DNA from: Hyphococcus sp.
GTDB lineage: Bacteria > Pseudomonadota > Alphaproteobacteria > Caulobacterales > Parvularculaceae
Assembly (NCBI GenBank): GCA_021604585.1
Contig: BQJG01000001.1
Location: 1-64,000 of the forward strand
DNA: 64,000 nucleotides
Direction of reading: 5' to 3'
This document shows, one piece after another, positions 51,253 to 60,058 of the stretch; the first letter of the stretch is position 1, and the number at the start of each line of letters is the position of its first letter. The notes under the pieces were generated by a model. That model worked only from the letters and a program-made list of their open reading frames with translations. It was not told where the DNA came from and searched no databases. The position numbers and the translations under genes were made by a program.

Positions 51253-52174
51253 TGGCCATCACCCATTTATCGGCAAGCAGCGCGGCGAATATCGCAAACA
51301 AGTATAGTAGCGAAAACAGAAACAGTTTTTTAGCCGGCCCATACTCGCCATCATCAGAGCGGAGAACGCGCCACGAGAGCAGCACAAAACCGGCGCCGAA
51401 AGCAGCGCTCACGGCCAGATATAACAATCCCGACATGCCGACGGCGAACGGCGCAACGCCCGCCACAGCAAGAACCACGGCATAGGCGAATATCTGTTTG
51501 CGCGTGGATGCTTCCCCCCTAATCACCGGCATCATTGGCACGCCGGCGCGCTCATAATCGCCGCGCTTATAAAGCGCCAACGCCCAGAAGTGCGGCGGCG
51601 TCCACAAGAAAATAATCGCAAAAAGAACCCACGCTTCAAGCGGCGCCGATCCCGTGGTGACGGCCCAGCCAACAACAGGAGGGAGCGCGCCCGCCGCGCC
51701 GCCGATAACGATGTTTTGCGGCGTCAAACGCTTGAGCCACATGGAATAAATCACGACGTAAAAGAAAATGGTGAAAGCGAGCAGACCAGCCGCGAGATAG
51801 TTGGAAGCAAGCGCCAGCAAGGCGACCGACAATGCCGCAAGAAATCCGCCAAAAGCGGCAGCCTCTGCGCGTGGCACCCGCCCTGCGGGAATGGGTCGCG
51901 ACAGCGTTCGCGTCATGACCGCGTCGATGTCCGAATCCCACCACATGTTAAGAGCACCAGACGCGCCCGCCCCTACCGCGATCGCAAGCAGTGATATAGC
52001 CGCAAGCAAAGGGTTGATCGGACCTGGCGCGACCGCCATGCCGACAAAAGCGGTAAACACCACAAGCGACATCACGCGAGGTTTTAACAGCGCGAAATAG
52101 TCCGCCGGTCCCGCCATCGCATAGGACTGGTCGCCACCCGAATGGGGTTCGATATTCATCACAGTATCGCTCAT
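51245..52174 (-). CDS. ctaB: protohaem IX farnesyltransferase (haem O synthase)
   Basis: 309 residues from the ATG at 52174. This UbiA-family membrane prenyltransferase converts haem B to haem O for the aa3 oxidase. About nine transmembrane segments are present. The prenyl-diphosphate binding Asp-rich motif is NMWWDSDIDAVMTRT (about residues 78-92), followed by SRPIPAGRV. The second conserved region is WTPPHFWALALYKRGDYERA (about 185-204). It overlaps the 40-residue gene by 8 bp. A terminator for the previous gene lies just upstream, so a promoter is expected near 52180-52220. Confidence 0.95.
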   Translation of the reverse strand: MSDTVMNIEPHSGGDQSYAMAGPADYFALLKPRVMSLVVFTAFVGMAVAPGPINPLLAAISLLAIAVGAGASGALNMWWDSDIDAVMTRTLSRPIPAGRVPRAEAAAFGGFLAALSVALLALASNYLAAGLLAFTIFFYVVIYSMWLKRLTPQNIVIGGAAGALPPVVGWAVTTGSAPLEAWVLFAIIFLWTPPHFWALALYKRGDYERAGVPMMPVIRGEASTRKQIFAYAVVLAVAGVAPFAVGMSGLLYLAVSAAFGAGFVLLSWRVLRSDDGEYGPAKKLFLFSLLYLFAIFAALLADKWVMANV

Positions 52175-52207
52175 ATTGCGGCTTATGCCGCAAACAGGCT
52201 GACTTGG

Positions 52208-52250
52208 GAACAAAAACAAGGTGGCTGCGGTGTTCTGTAACGCCGCAGCC
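52208..52250 (-). terminator. Rho-independent terminator before ctaB
   Basis: A perfect 8-bp stem (GGCTGCGG with CCGCAGCC, 52223-52250, 12-nt loop) is followed on the minus strand by a T-rich tract CTTGTTTTTG. It lies 34 bp after the stop of the 123-residue membrane protein gene, so that gene is probably a separate transcript from ctaB. Confidence 0.7.
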
Positions 52251-52283
52251 GATCACAACTCCCAGCCGTTTCTGGCGCTTACT

Positions 52284-52655
52284 TTATGAACGCCCAAACA
52301 CCGTCCGCACACCATACAGAACCAGGATCAAGAACATAAACGCTATAAAATAAGCCAAAAGCGTACCAGCCTGAAGATTCATAAAATGATCCCACATGGC
52401 CTGCATCTGCCAAACAGCGCGGTCGCCATAGGTCGCCTCGGCGCTCGGCGTCCCGCGAAAATAGCCCCGCAGGAAACCGCCCAGCGCAAACAGTATCAGC
52501 GCAAGCAGCGTCATAGAGCCAATTTGCGTGCCTCGGCGCATCACCAGCGACGCAACCAGCACGGAGCCGAATGCGATCACCAGCGCGAGAATATCGCCGT
52601 TTAAGAAAGTTCCCCGAAATATCCCCGTCACATCGTTGATGACTGATTCCAACAT
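52284..52655 (-). CDS. membrane protein of unknown function between ctaD and ctaB
   Basis: 123 residues with three hydrophobic segments (about residues 20-38, 47-66, 96-118). The loop between the second and third is polar and aromatic (YGDRAVWQMQAMWDHFMNLQ). No family is recognised. It lies between ctaD and ctaB on the same strand but is bracketed by terminator-like hairpins at 52818 and 52223. It seems to be a mono-cistronic insertion into the oxidase locus. Its fit to the oxidase pathway is unproven. Confidence 0.72.
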   Translation of the reverse strand: MLESVINDVTGIFRGTFLNGDILALVIAFGSVLVASLVMRRGTQIGSMTLLALILFALGGFLRGYFRGTPSAEATYGDRAVWQMQAMWDHFMNLQAGTLLAYFIAFMFLILVLYGVRTVFGRS

Positions 52656-52812
52656 TGCCCCTCCGCGAATTTTGCTGACGTTTCACCCTGTTCGCGCGCC
52701 TCAAGATCGGCCCGCCATTAACCATTATTAACGGGTTTGTTGGCTCGGGGCCAGCCGCAGGGCGCGGCGAATTGACGTTCCTTCCAGCTCCTCCAGCCTG
52801 CCGCCAACCACG

Positions 52813-52848
52813 AAAAACCCCGCCACGAACCATAAGGCTCTGGCGGGG
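52813..52848 (-). terminator. Rho-independent terminator after ctaD
   Basis: An 8-bp stem (CCCCGCCA with TGGCGGGG, 52818-52848) with a 15-nt loop is followed on the minus strand by TTTTTCG. It lies about 32 bp after the ctaD stop and ends the ctaCD transcript. Confidence 0.8.
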
Positions 52849-52879
52849 CTGAAAGAATCTAGTCCGATCGGCCGAACCG

Positions 52880-54544
52880 CTAAAAGGCTTTTGCATCGCC
52901 TTTATCAAAACGCGGCAATTCATTGAACTGGTGGAACGGCGGCGGCGACGGCAAGGTCCATTCCAGCGTCGTGGCGCCGACGCCCCAAGGGTTCGCTGGG
53001 GCTTTTTTGCCGTAAATGAAGAAAGCGTCGATCATGGCGACGAGGAACACGGCCATTCCTGCGATGGTGACATAGTAGCCATAGGTCGAGAAGGAGTTCC
53101 AATAGTCGAACGCCAAGGCAGGATCCGCATAACGGCGCGGCATGCCTTGCAGACCGAGGAAATGTTGCGGGAAGAAGATCATGTTCACGCCGATGAACAT
53201 GATCCAGAAATGCGCTTGTCCCAGCCATTCGCGATACATTTTGCCAGTCATTTTCGGGAACCAGTAATACCAGCCCGCAAAAATCGCGAAGACAGCGCCG
53301 AGCGACAAGACATAGTGGAAGTGAGCAACCACGTAATAAGTATCGTGCATATAGTGATCGACGCCAGCATTGGCGAGAACCACGCCCGTAACGCCGCCCA
53401 CCGTAAACAGAAAGATAAACCCTATCGCCCAGACCATCGGCGTTTTGAAATCGATCGAGCCGCCCCACATGGTTGCGATCCATGAGAAGATTTTGATGCC
53501 GGTCGGCACCGCAATGACCATGGTCGCCGCAACGAAATAGGCCTTCATGTTTACCGAAAGACCGACGGTATACATATGGTGCGCCCATACAATGAAGCCG
53601 ACAAAACCAATCGCCACCATCGCATAGGCCATGCCGAGGTAACCGAAAATCGGTTTCTTGGAAAAGGTCGATACGATGTGCGAAATGATGCCAAAGCCTG
53701 GAAGGATAAGAATGTAGACCTCAGGGTGACCGAAGAACCAGAACAGATGCTGGTAAAGAATTGGGTCACCGCCGCCGGCTGCGTCAAAGAACGACGTGCC
53801 AAAATTGCGATCGGCAAGCAGCATAGTGATGGCGCCGGCGAGCACCGGCAGTGACAGTACGAGCAAAAACGCCGTCACAAGCACGGACCAGGCGAACAGC
53901 GGCATTTTGTGCAACGTCATGCCCGGCGCGCGCATGTTAAAGATCGTCGTGATGAAGTTGATGGCGCCAAGAATGGATGAGGCGCCCGCAAGGTGAAGCG
54001 ATAGGATCAACAGATCCATTGCCGGTCCGGGGCTCCCGGTATTTGTCGAAAGCGGCGGATAAAGCACCCATCCTCCGCCAAAGCCTAGGCCAGAACCATA
54101 GCCCGGCGCAAACAGTGACGCGGTGATCAAGATGCCCGAAGCGCCATACAGCCAGAATGAGATGTTGTTCATGCGCGGAAACGCCATGTCCGGCGCGCCA
54201 ATCATAATTGGCACAAACCAGTTGCCGAAGCCGCCGATTAGCGCGGGCATGACCATGAAGAAGATCATCATCAACCCGTGATAGGTGATCAGCACGTTAT
54301 AGAAATTCAGCGCCTGATCGACGTCGCCGCCGGTGAAGTGTGTGAGGAACGTCACGCCAGGATCGGCAAGCTCCTGACGGATAAGACCGGACATCGCGCC
54401 GCCGACAATGCCGGCGATAATGGCGAAAATCAAATACAGCGTGCCAATGTCCTTGTGGTTCGTGGAGAAAAACCAACGAACAAAAAAGGACGGCTTGTGG
54501 TCGTGAGCATCGTGCGAGTCGTGTGCTGCGTGTGCGTCAGCCAT
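52880..54544 (-). CDS. ctaD: cytochrome c oxidase subunit I
   Basis: 554 residues, 12 transmembrane helices. It holds haem a and the haem a3-CuB centre. The haem a ligand lies in LITYHGLMMIFFMVMPALIGGFGNW. The CuB His and cross-linked Tyr are in WFFGHPEVYILILPGFG, and the next two CuB histidines are in WAHHMYTVG. The haem a3 and haem a histidines are in DTYYVVAHFHYVLSLGA. The D-channel Asn and E-type Glu motifs are present (GHPEV), so it is an A-type proton-pumping oxidase. The N-terminus is His/Asp-rich. It follows ctaC by 18 bp. Confidence 0.97.
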   Translation of the reverse strand: MADAHAAHDSHDAHDHKPSFFVRWFFSTNHKDIGTLYLIFAIIAGIVGGAMSGLIRQELADPGVTFLTHFTGGDVDQALNFYNVLITYHGLMMIFFMVMPALIGGFGNWFVPIMIGAPDMAFPRMNNISFWLYGASGILITASLFAPGYGSGLGFGGGWVLYPPLSTNTGSPGPAMDLLILSLHLAGASSILGAINFITTIFNMRAPGMTLHKMPLFAWSVLVTAFLLVLSLPVLAGAITMLLADRNFGTSFFDAAGGGDPILYQHLFWFFGHPEVYILILPGFGIISHIVSTFSKKPIFGYLGMAYAMVAIGFVGFIVWAHHMYTVGLSVNMKAYFVAATMVIAVPTGIKIFSWIATMWGGSIDFKTPMVWAIGFIFLFTVGGVTGVVLANAGVDHYMHDTYYVVAHFHYVLSLGAVFAIFAGWYYWFPKMTGKMYREWLGQAHFWIMFIGVNMIFFPQHFLGLQGMPRRYADPALAFDYWNSFSTYGYYVTIAGMAVFLVAMIDAFFIYGKKAPANPWGVGATTLEWTLPSPPPFHQFNELPRFDKGDAKAF

Positions 54545-54562
54545 GGTCTTGTCGTCCTTCTT

Positions 54563-55756
54563 TTATTCAGCTGCGGCGGCGTCGGCGCTCGCGTAGTTGA
54601 CGGCGTCAGTTTCAAACATAGCAGTAAGCCCGACGTCTGCTCTCTGGGTGTCTATCCACGCCTCGAATTCCGGACGGGAAACCACTTCAACCGCGATTGG
54701 CATGTATGAATGCCTGACACCGCAAATTTCAGAACACTGGCCATAATAGACGCCTTCGCGTTCTGCCCGGAACCATGTTTCGTTAAACCGGCCCGGCACA
54801 GCGTCAACCTTGATAGCAAAGGATGGCAGCGCCCAGGAGTGGATCACGTCGCGCGCCGTTGTCGTTACGCGAATAGTCTCGCCGACTGGAACAACAACGC
54901 GGTTGTCGACTTCGAAGCGATAAAGCTCCGGCGTGGTCTGATCTTCCGGCAGCATATTCGCGTTAAACTCAGGTTCTACAAACGAGCTCGGATCCTCCGG
55001 ATCTGTTCGAGAGCCAAAGTCCGGATAGGAATAGGTCCAGCCCCACTGATAGCCTGTAACTTTCAAAGTCATTGTTGGCGCCAGAACGACTTCTTTTTCG
55101 CAGCCATCAAAATATCGTTTCGATATTGGGCAGCCCGCAACATTTTGCGTGGAGCGGCCGCCGCGTAAAATCACGCTTGAGCCAGCCGGCGCAGGCTGGT
55201 TCAAAGAGACCACCAGATCACGCTCGCCCCAACCGTCAACTGTGAAGTCTTTTCTGTTTTTGAGAATGCGGCGGTCCGCACCCGTGTCGATCAGCACGTC
55301 AAGTTGGCTGGCGCGCGAAACCATTCGGCTTGCCGGAAAATCGTTGGCAAAAACGAAATCCACCGTCTGGCCATCGCCGCGCGCAACAACCTGTTTGCCG
55401 TCTGGCGTAACCTCTTCCTTGAACAAGAGCTCGAAAGACGGAAGCGCGATCAGCAGAAGGATGATGATTGGAACACCGGTCCACACCACTTCAAGCAAAG
55501 TGTTGTGGCTATTTTTACTTGCAACCGGATTAGCCTTGGAATTGTAGCGAAAAATCACCCATAAGAGCAGCGCCAGTACGAAGACGCTGATCACCGTAAT
55601 GATTGGCAGCAAAATCCAGTTGTGGAAAAAGTGCACCTCTTCCGCCAGTGCAGATTCAGCCGGCAACATCGCGATGGCGCCGCTTTCCGGCGTTGCGAGC
55701 GCGGCTGAGGCCGCAAAAACGCCTAAACCCGCCAACACTGATAAAAATCTTTTCAT
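54563..55756 (-). CDS. ctaC: cytochrome c oxidase subunit II with large insertion
   Basis: 397 residues from the ATG at 55756, giving a clear signal peptide (about 1-21); a further 12 codons are open upstream. Two transmembrane helices lie at about 43-70 and 89-110. The CuA domain is complete: HSW (His306), and CSEIC with Cys341 and Cys345, His349 and Met352, in YYGQCSEICGVRHSYMP. Between helix 2 and the CuA barrel, about 110 residues (roughly 117-226) are inserted relative to standard subunits. The inserted segment carries two cysteines (GCPISKRYFDGC). No C-terminal cytochrome c domain is fused. It heads the ctaCD transcript. Confidence 0.94.
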   Translation of the reverse strand: MKRFLSVLAGLGVFAASAALATPESGAIAMLPAESALAEEVHFFHNWILLPIITVISVFVLALLLWVIFRYNSKANPVASKNSHNTLLEVVWTGVPIIILLLIALPSFELLFKEEVTPDGKQVVARGDGQTVDFVFANDFPASRMVSRASQLDVLIDTGADRRILKNRKDFTVDGWGERDLVVSLNQPAPAGSSVILRGGRSTQNVAGCPISKRYFDGCEKEVVLAPTMTLKVTGYQWGWTYSYPDFGSRTDPEDPSSFVEPEFNANMLPEDQTTPELYRFEVDNRVVVPVGETIRVTTTARDVIHSWALPSFAIKVDAVPGRFNETWFRAEREGVYYGQCSEICGVRHSYMPIAVEVVSRPEFEAWIDTQRADVGLTAMFETDAVNYASADAAAAE

Positions 55757-55998
55757 TCTCGCATCCCGCGCCATATCGCCAGCCCGCTTCACGCGCGCCT
55801 GCTTTCCCTCAATCCTTGGCGCTTCGATACGCCTGCTCTGGCGCCAAGGTCAAACTTTTCAGCTTGGCTTATAGGCCTCTGACAGGCAGGCCGTCATCGC
55901 GATTGCGAAGGAAAAATGGTCGCAGCAAAATTAGCGGCAATGTGGCGCAGACGGCTCCAGCCTGATAGGCTGTGGAAAATGCTGTAAGAGGAAAAGGC

Positions 55999-56529
55999 AT
56001 GGGCGCAGAATGGCTTGGGACGGCGATATTGTTCATTGCAGCCGCCACGGCTGGACAGCGCGACGAGTCTGTCGTCAGGACCGTCATTGAAAATGGAAAC
56101 CCTCAATTCCAGGAGTGTTATCAAAATGCGCGCGACGGCGGGTCGACGTATGACTTGCTAAAACCTTGCGACCTCGCTTTGTCACAGGAGAAGCTGACGC
56201 GGCGAAAAACGGCCATCATTCACGTCAATCGTGGCGTGATACGCTATAATTTAGGCGAGTATGTGCCCGCGATTGAGGATTTCTCGGCGGCCCTAGACCT
56301 TGGCATTCATGTCAGAGCCAAAGTCCTAGTCAATCGAGGGCTATCGTTTGAAGCGCTCAAAGATGACCCGCAGGCCGCCCGCGACTATGAAGCCGCATTG
56401 GCCTTCAATCCGGACAACATCACCGCCAAACGGCGCCTGGAGGAATTGCAAAAGCCAATATATGAGCGCTCCCGCACACCCTCTCGGATCAATGCTGGTG
56501 ACGCTATCGGCCCTGCAGTCGGCATTTAG
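55999..56529 (+). CDS. exported TPR-repeat protein
   Basis: 176 residues from the ATG at 55999 with AAGAGGAAAAGG upstream; a GTG nine codons earlier is less likely. A hydrophobic N-terminus (about residues 2-20) suggests export. Two or three tetratricopeptide repeats follow: IIHVNRGVIRYNLGEYVPAI ... DLGIHV, VLVNRGLSFEALKDDPQAAR and ALAFNPDN. A pair of cysteines lies in FQECYQNARDG and LLKPCDLAL. It is probably a protein-interaction scaffold in the periplasm. It is divergent from ctaC with 242 bp between starts, and 69 bp upstream of tldD. Confidence 0.75.
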   Translation: MGAEWLGTAILFIAAATAGQRDESVVRTVIENGNPQFQECYQNARDGGSTYDLLKPCDLALSQEKLTRRKTAIIHVNRGVIRYNLGEYVPAIEDFSAALDLGIHVRAKVLVNRGLSFEALKDDPQAARDYEAALAFNPDNITAKRRLEELQKPIYERSRTPSRINAGDAIGPAVGI

Positions 56530-56598
56530 GGCCATCGGGCTGGCATTACCCAAGACCGGCGCATTGCTAGGCGCGGCTTGCCGCACTAGATCATTCTC

Positions 56599-58017
56599 AT
56601 GAGCGAATCTTATTTCTTTTCCCGAACCGACCTCGATCGCAATCGCACCCAGTCAATCCTCGATAACGCCCTGAAAGGCGCTGACGATGGCGAACTTTAT
56701 CTTGAATACGGCCAGTCAGAAGCGTTTGTATTTGATGATAATCGCCTGAAAACTGCTAATTTTGACGTCAATCAAGGGTTTGGCCTACGCGCGGTTTGCG
56801 GCGAATCTACCGGCTACGCGCACGCTTCGGAACTCTCAGAAGCCGCCCTTAAGCGCGCTGGCGATGCGGTTCAGGCGGTAAAGTCCGGCCGGGGCGGCGC
56901 TATGGCTGGCGGTCCGGCGCGCACCAACACAAAGCTCTATCCGGAAGAAAACCCGCTCGGCGACCTCCCATTCGAGGCAAAAGCGAAATTGCTCGCCGAA
57001 ATCAACGATTACGCCCGCTCAAAGGATGCGCGCGTGCGGCAGGTTTCCTGCTCCCTTAGCGGATCATGGGAGGCCGTGGAAATTATGCGCTCCGGCGGCG
57101 AAGTTGTTCGCGACTTCCGCCCTCTAGTCCGCCTGAATATTTCTGTGACCGCAGGCGAAGGTGACCGGCAAGAATCAGGCAGCTTTGGCGCTGGCGGCCG
57201 CGAAGGCTATGCAAAATTCATCGCCCCGGACGCATGGCGCGGCCAAGTCGACGAGGCCTTGCGTCAGGCCTTGGTCAATCTGGAAGCGGAACCGGCGCCG
57301 GCAGGCGAAATGGAAGTGGTGCTCGGCCCGGGCTGGACTGGCGTGTTGTTGCATGAGGCGGTCGGCCACGGTCTCGAAGGTGATTTCAATCGCAAAGGCA
57401 CTTCTGCCTTCGCAGGACGCATTGGCGAACGTGTCGCAGCGCCAGGCGTCACTGTCGTCGACGATGGCACAATCTCCGGCCGTCGCGGGTCGCTCACCGT
57501 CGATGATGAAGGCACGCCAACCTCGCGGACGGTATTAATCGAAGACGGCATTCTCAAAGGCTACCTTCAGGACCGCCTCAATGCGCGCTTGATGAGCGTC
57601 GCCGCCACCGGCAACGGCCGGCGCGAAAGCTTCGCCCACCAACCCATGCCGCGCATGACCAATACGTTCATGTTGGATGGCGATAAAAATCCCGAAGAAA
57701 TCCTCCGTACCGTGAAGGACGGCATATATGCTGTAAACTTCTCAGGCGGGCAAGTCGACATTACTTCCGGCAAGTTCGTGTTCAATTGCACCGAAGCCTA
57801 TCGCGTTAAGAACGGCAAAGTTGGCGCCCCGATCAAGAATGCCGCCCTAATTGGCGATGGTCCGAGCGTGCTCACGAAAGTTTCCATGATCGGCAATGAT
57901 TTCGCGCTTGATCCAGGCGTTGGCGTTTGCGGCAAGGCGGGACAGGGCGTGCCGGTTGGCGTAGGGCAGCCAACCATCAAGATCGACCGCATGACCGTCG
58001 GCGGCGCTGGCGGGTAA
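56599..58017 (+). CDS. tldD: TldD metalloprotease
   Basis: 472 residues. TldD is the catalytic partner of TldE/PmbA in a cytoplasmic zinc protease. It processes microcin precursors and the CcdA antitoxin in E. coli. The metal motif HEAVGH (His252, Glu253, His257) is followed by GLEGDFNRKGTSAFAGRIGE, and the late Cys ligand region VFNCTEAYRVKNG is present. The PmbA partner is not in this window. It is followed 97 bp later by gluQ on the same strand. Confidence 0.96.
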   Translation: MSESYFFSRTDLDRNRTQSILDNALKGADDGELYLEYGQSEAFVFDDNRLKTANFDVNQGFGLRAVCGESTGYAHASELSEAALKRAGDAVQAVKSGRGGAMAGGPARTNTKLYPEENPLGDLPFEAKAKLLAEINDYARSKDARVRQVSCSLSGSWEAVEIMRSGGEVVRDFRPLVRLNISVTAGEGDRQESGSFGAGGREGYAKFIAPDAWRGQVDEALRQALVNLEAEPAPAGEMEVVLGPGWTGVLLHEAVGHGLEGDFNRKGTSAFAGRIGERVAAPGVTVVDDGTISGRRGSLTVDDEGTPTSRTVLIEDGILKGYLQDRLNARLMSVAATGNGRRESFAHQPMPRMTNTFMLDGDKNPEEILRTVKDGIYAVNFSGGQVDITSGKFVFNCTEAYRVKNGKVGAPIKNAALIGDGPSVLTKVSMIGNDFALDPGVGVCGKAGQGVPVGVGQPTIKIDRMTVGGAGG

Positions 58018-58114
58018 AGCTTAAAGAGCGCACGACTTCAAACGCAACAGACACGGTTCGCATTCTGCCGCCAAAATTGTTTTGGCTTTCAGCCAACCGT
58101 TATACAACACTGGA

Positions 58115-58981
58115 ATGAACTCTTTCACCACAAGGTTCGCGCCGTCGCCAACCGGATATTTGCATCTTGGCCACGCTTATTCTGCGCAGCTTGCATTTCG
58201 CGCAGCGCAACAGTCTGGCGGGCGTTTTGTGCTCCGAATCGAGGACATCGATCAGACTCGCTGCAAAGAAGAGTTTGAGAGCGCTATTTACGAAGACCTC
58301 GCCTGGCTGGGATTTGAATGGGAGGAACCAGTACGCAGGCAGTCAGAACATTTCAAAGACTACATGGCGGCGCTGAATGCATTGCGCGAAAAAGGTGTCG
58401 TCTATCGTTGCTTCAAAACGCGTAAAGAAATCATCGATGAAATTGCGCGTGCGCCGCATCTATCGCCCGCCGGACCCGAAGGGCTTCAATATGTCGGAGC
58501 GCCACTGGCCTCTTATGAAGAACGCTCTTTGTTGTCCGAGGGAGCGCCATACGCATGGCGGCTCTCAATTGAGGCATCCAGAAAGCGTCTCGGCCGGCAT
58601 TATGACAATTTACATTTCACTGAAGAAACGCCGAACGGACCGAGACAAGTGAAAGCGACGCCGGATATTTTTGGCAACCCAGTCATTGCGCGAAAAGACT
58701 CCGGCACCAGTTATCATTTAGCGTCCGTGCATGACGATGCGTTGCAGGGCGTCACACATGTCATTCGCGGTGACGACTTGTTTCACGCCGCACATCTGCA
58801 CCGTTTGCTGCAATCTCTGCTGGATCTGCCGGCGCCAATCTACCGCCACCATCGCCTTCTCACAGACGAAAGCGGCGCCCGTCTCGCAAAACGCGACAAG
58901 TCTGTCACGCTAAGAGCCTTGAGAGAGAGCGGCGCGACCGCAGAAGACGTGATCGCGCGGCTCAATCTCGAAAGCATCTAG
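58115..58981 (+). CDS. gluQ: glutamyl-Q tRNA(Asp) synthetase
   Basis: 288 residues from the ATG at 58115. It is a truncated glutamyl-tRNA synthetase that charges glutamate onto queuosine at position 34 of tRNA-Asp. The class I HIGH motif appears as HLGH (residues 17-20) in RFAPSPTGYLHLGHAYS, followed by RIEDIDQTRC. The KMSKS equivalent is LAKRDKS near residue 260. It has no anticodon-binding domain, which separates it from GltX (about 460 residues or more). It overlaps the convergent aldo/keto reductase by 4 bp. Confidence 0.94.
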   Translation: MNSFTTRFAPSPTGYLHLGHAYSAQLAFRAAQQSGGRFVLRIEDIDQTRCKEEFESAIYEDLAWLGFEWEEPVRRQSEHFKDYMAALNALREKGVVYRCFKTRKEIIDEIARAPHLSPAGPEGLQYVGAPLASYEERSLLSEGAPYAWRLSIEASRKRLGRHYDNLHFTEETPNGPRQVKATPDIFGNPVIARKDSGTSYHLASVHDDALQGVTHVIRGDDLFHAAHLHRLLQSLLDLPAPIYRHHRLLTDESGARLAKRDKSVTLRALRESGATAEDVIARLNLESI

Positions 58982-59970
58982 GCGTTCAGGGTTGTCGCAG
59001 AAGTCTCCGGGTAGCGCGCTCCAGCTACCGCCTCCGGCGGCACAGCTTTCTCAATCATCTCAATATCCTCAGCGGAAAGGACAACATCGAGCGCTCCAAG
59101 ATTCTCATCAAGCCGAGAGAGCTTTTTTGTTCCCGGAATCGGAATCATGTCATTGCCCTTCGCCAGCACCCAGGCTAGCGCAATTTGCGCCGGAGTCGCA
59201 TCATTGGCTTTTGCAATCTTTGCGATCTGATCAACAAGCGTTAGATTCTTCGCCAGCGCGCCATCGGCAAAACGCGGATTGCCAGCCATGCGATAATCGC
59301 TCTTGTCGAAATCTTTTTCACTTCGATAGGCGCCCGTAAGCAACCCCCGCCCGAGCGGCGAGTAGGCGACAAAGGCGACTCCTAGCTCACGGCATGCAGG
59401 AATGATTTTTGTCTCCATCTCGCGCGTGACGATGGAATACTCCGATTGAAGCGCCGCAATCGGATGAACTTCATTCGCCTTTTTCAAAGTCTCCACACTG
59501 ACTTCGGACAGGCCCAGCGCCCGCACTTTGCCCGCCTTCACCAGCTCGGACATAGCGCCGACGCTGTCTTCGATGGGAACCTCGCGGTCGCGCCTGTGCA
59601 TGTAGTAAAGATCAATCACATCAACGCCCAACCGTTTGAGCGAAGCGTCACATGCCGCCTTGATGTATTTTGGATCATTTGACATGCCGAGCCATTCGCC
59701 CGCAGGCCCGCGCTTCATCGCGAACTTCGTCGCCAAGACGATTTCGTTGCGATGTGATTTCACAAAGCTGGATAACTGCTCTTCATTGCGGCCGGATCCA
59801 TACATATCCGCCGTATCCAAAAAATTTACTCCGCGCGCCAATACGCCCTCAAGCAGCTCTTCAGCCGCCTTATTCGATAGTGGGTCGCCGTAAAATTCCG
59901 CCAATCCCATGCAGCCAAAACCCAGCCGCGATGCTTCAAGGCCAGAGCGGCCCAAAGAAACCTTGCGCAT
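58978..59970 (-). CDS. aldo/keto reductase (AKR13-like)
   Basis: 330 residues. An NADPH-dependent (beta/alpha)8 oxidoreductase. The catalytic tetrad is visible: Asp and Tyr in LDTADMYGSGRNEEQL (about residues 52-67), Lys in VLATKFAMKRG, and His in DLYYMHRRD. The C-terminal NADP-binding IPIPGTKKLSRLDENLGALD is typical. Sequence blocks such as MGLAEFYGD and YSPLGRGLLTG match the AKR11/AKR13 groups. The substrate is unknown, but members reduce methylglyoxal and other aldehydes. Confidence 0.93.
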   Translation of the reverse strand: MRKVSLGRSGLEASRLGFGCMGLAEFYGDPLSNKAAEELLEGVLARGVNFLDTADMYGSGRNEEQLSSFVKSHRNEIVLATKFAMKRGPAGEWLGMSNDPKYIKAACDASLKRLGVDVIDLYYMHRRDREVPIEDSVGAMSELVKAGKVRALGLSEVSVETLKKANEVHPIAALQSEYSIVTREMETKIIPACRELGVAFVAYSPLGRGLLTGAYRSEKDFDKSDYRMAGNPRFADGALAKNLTLVDQIAKIAKANDATPAQIALAWVLAKGNDMIPIPGTKKLSRLDENLGALDVVLSAEDIEMIEKAVPPEAVAGARYPETSATTLNA

Positions 59971-60058
59971 TATGCGTCTCCTGAATGTGGTGATTACTCG
60001 CAGACTTTAGCGTAAAAATAGCGGCGCGATCAATTCTTGAACCATGCCGTCGCCGTTC

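Noticed and set aside
58115..58981. Truncated glutamyl-tRNA synthetase pseudogene
   Set aside because: The 288-residue length, intact HLGH and LAKRDKS motifs and absence of the anticodon-binding domain fit the complete GluQ family, not a broken gltX.
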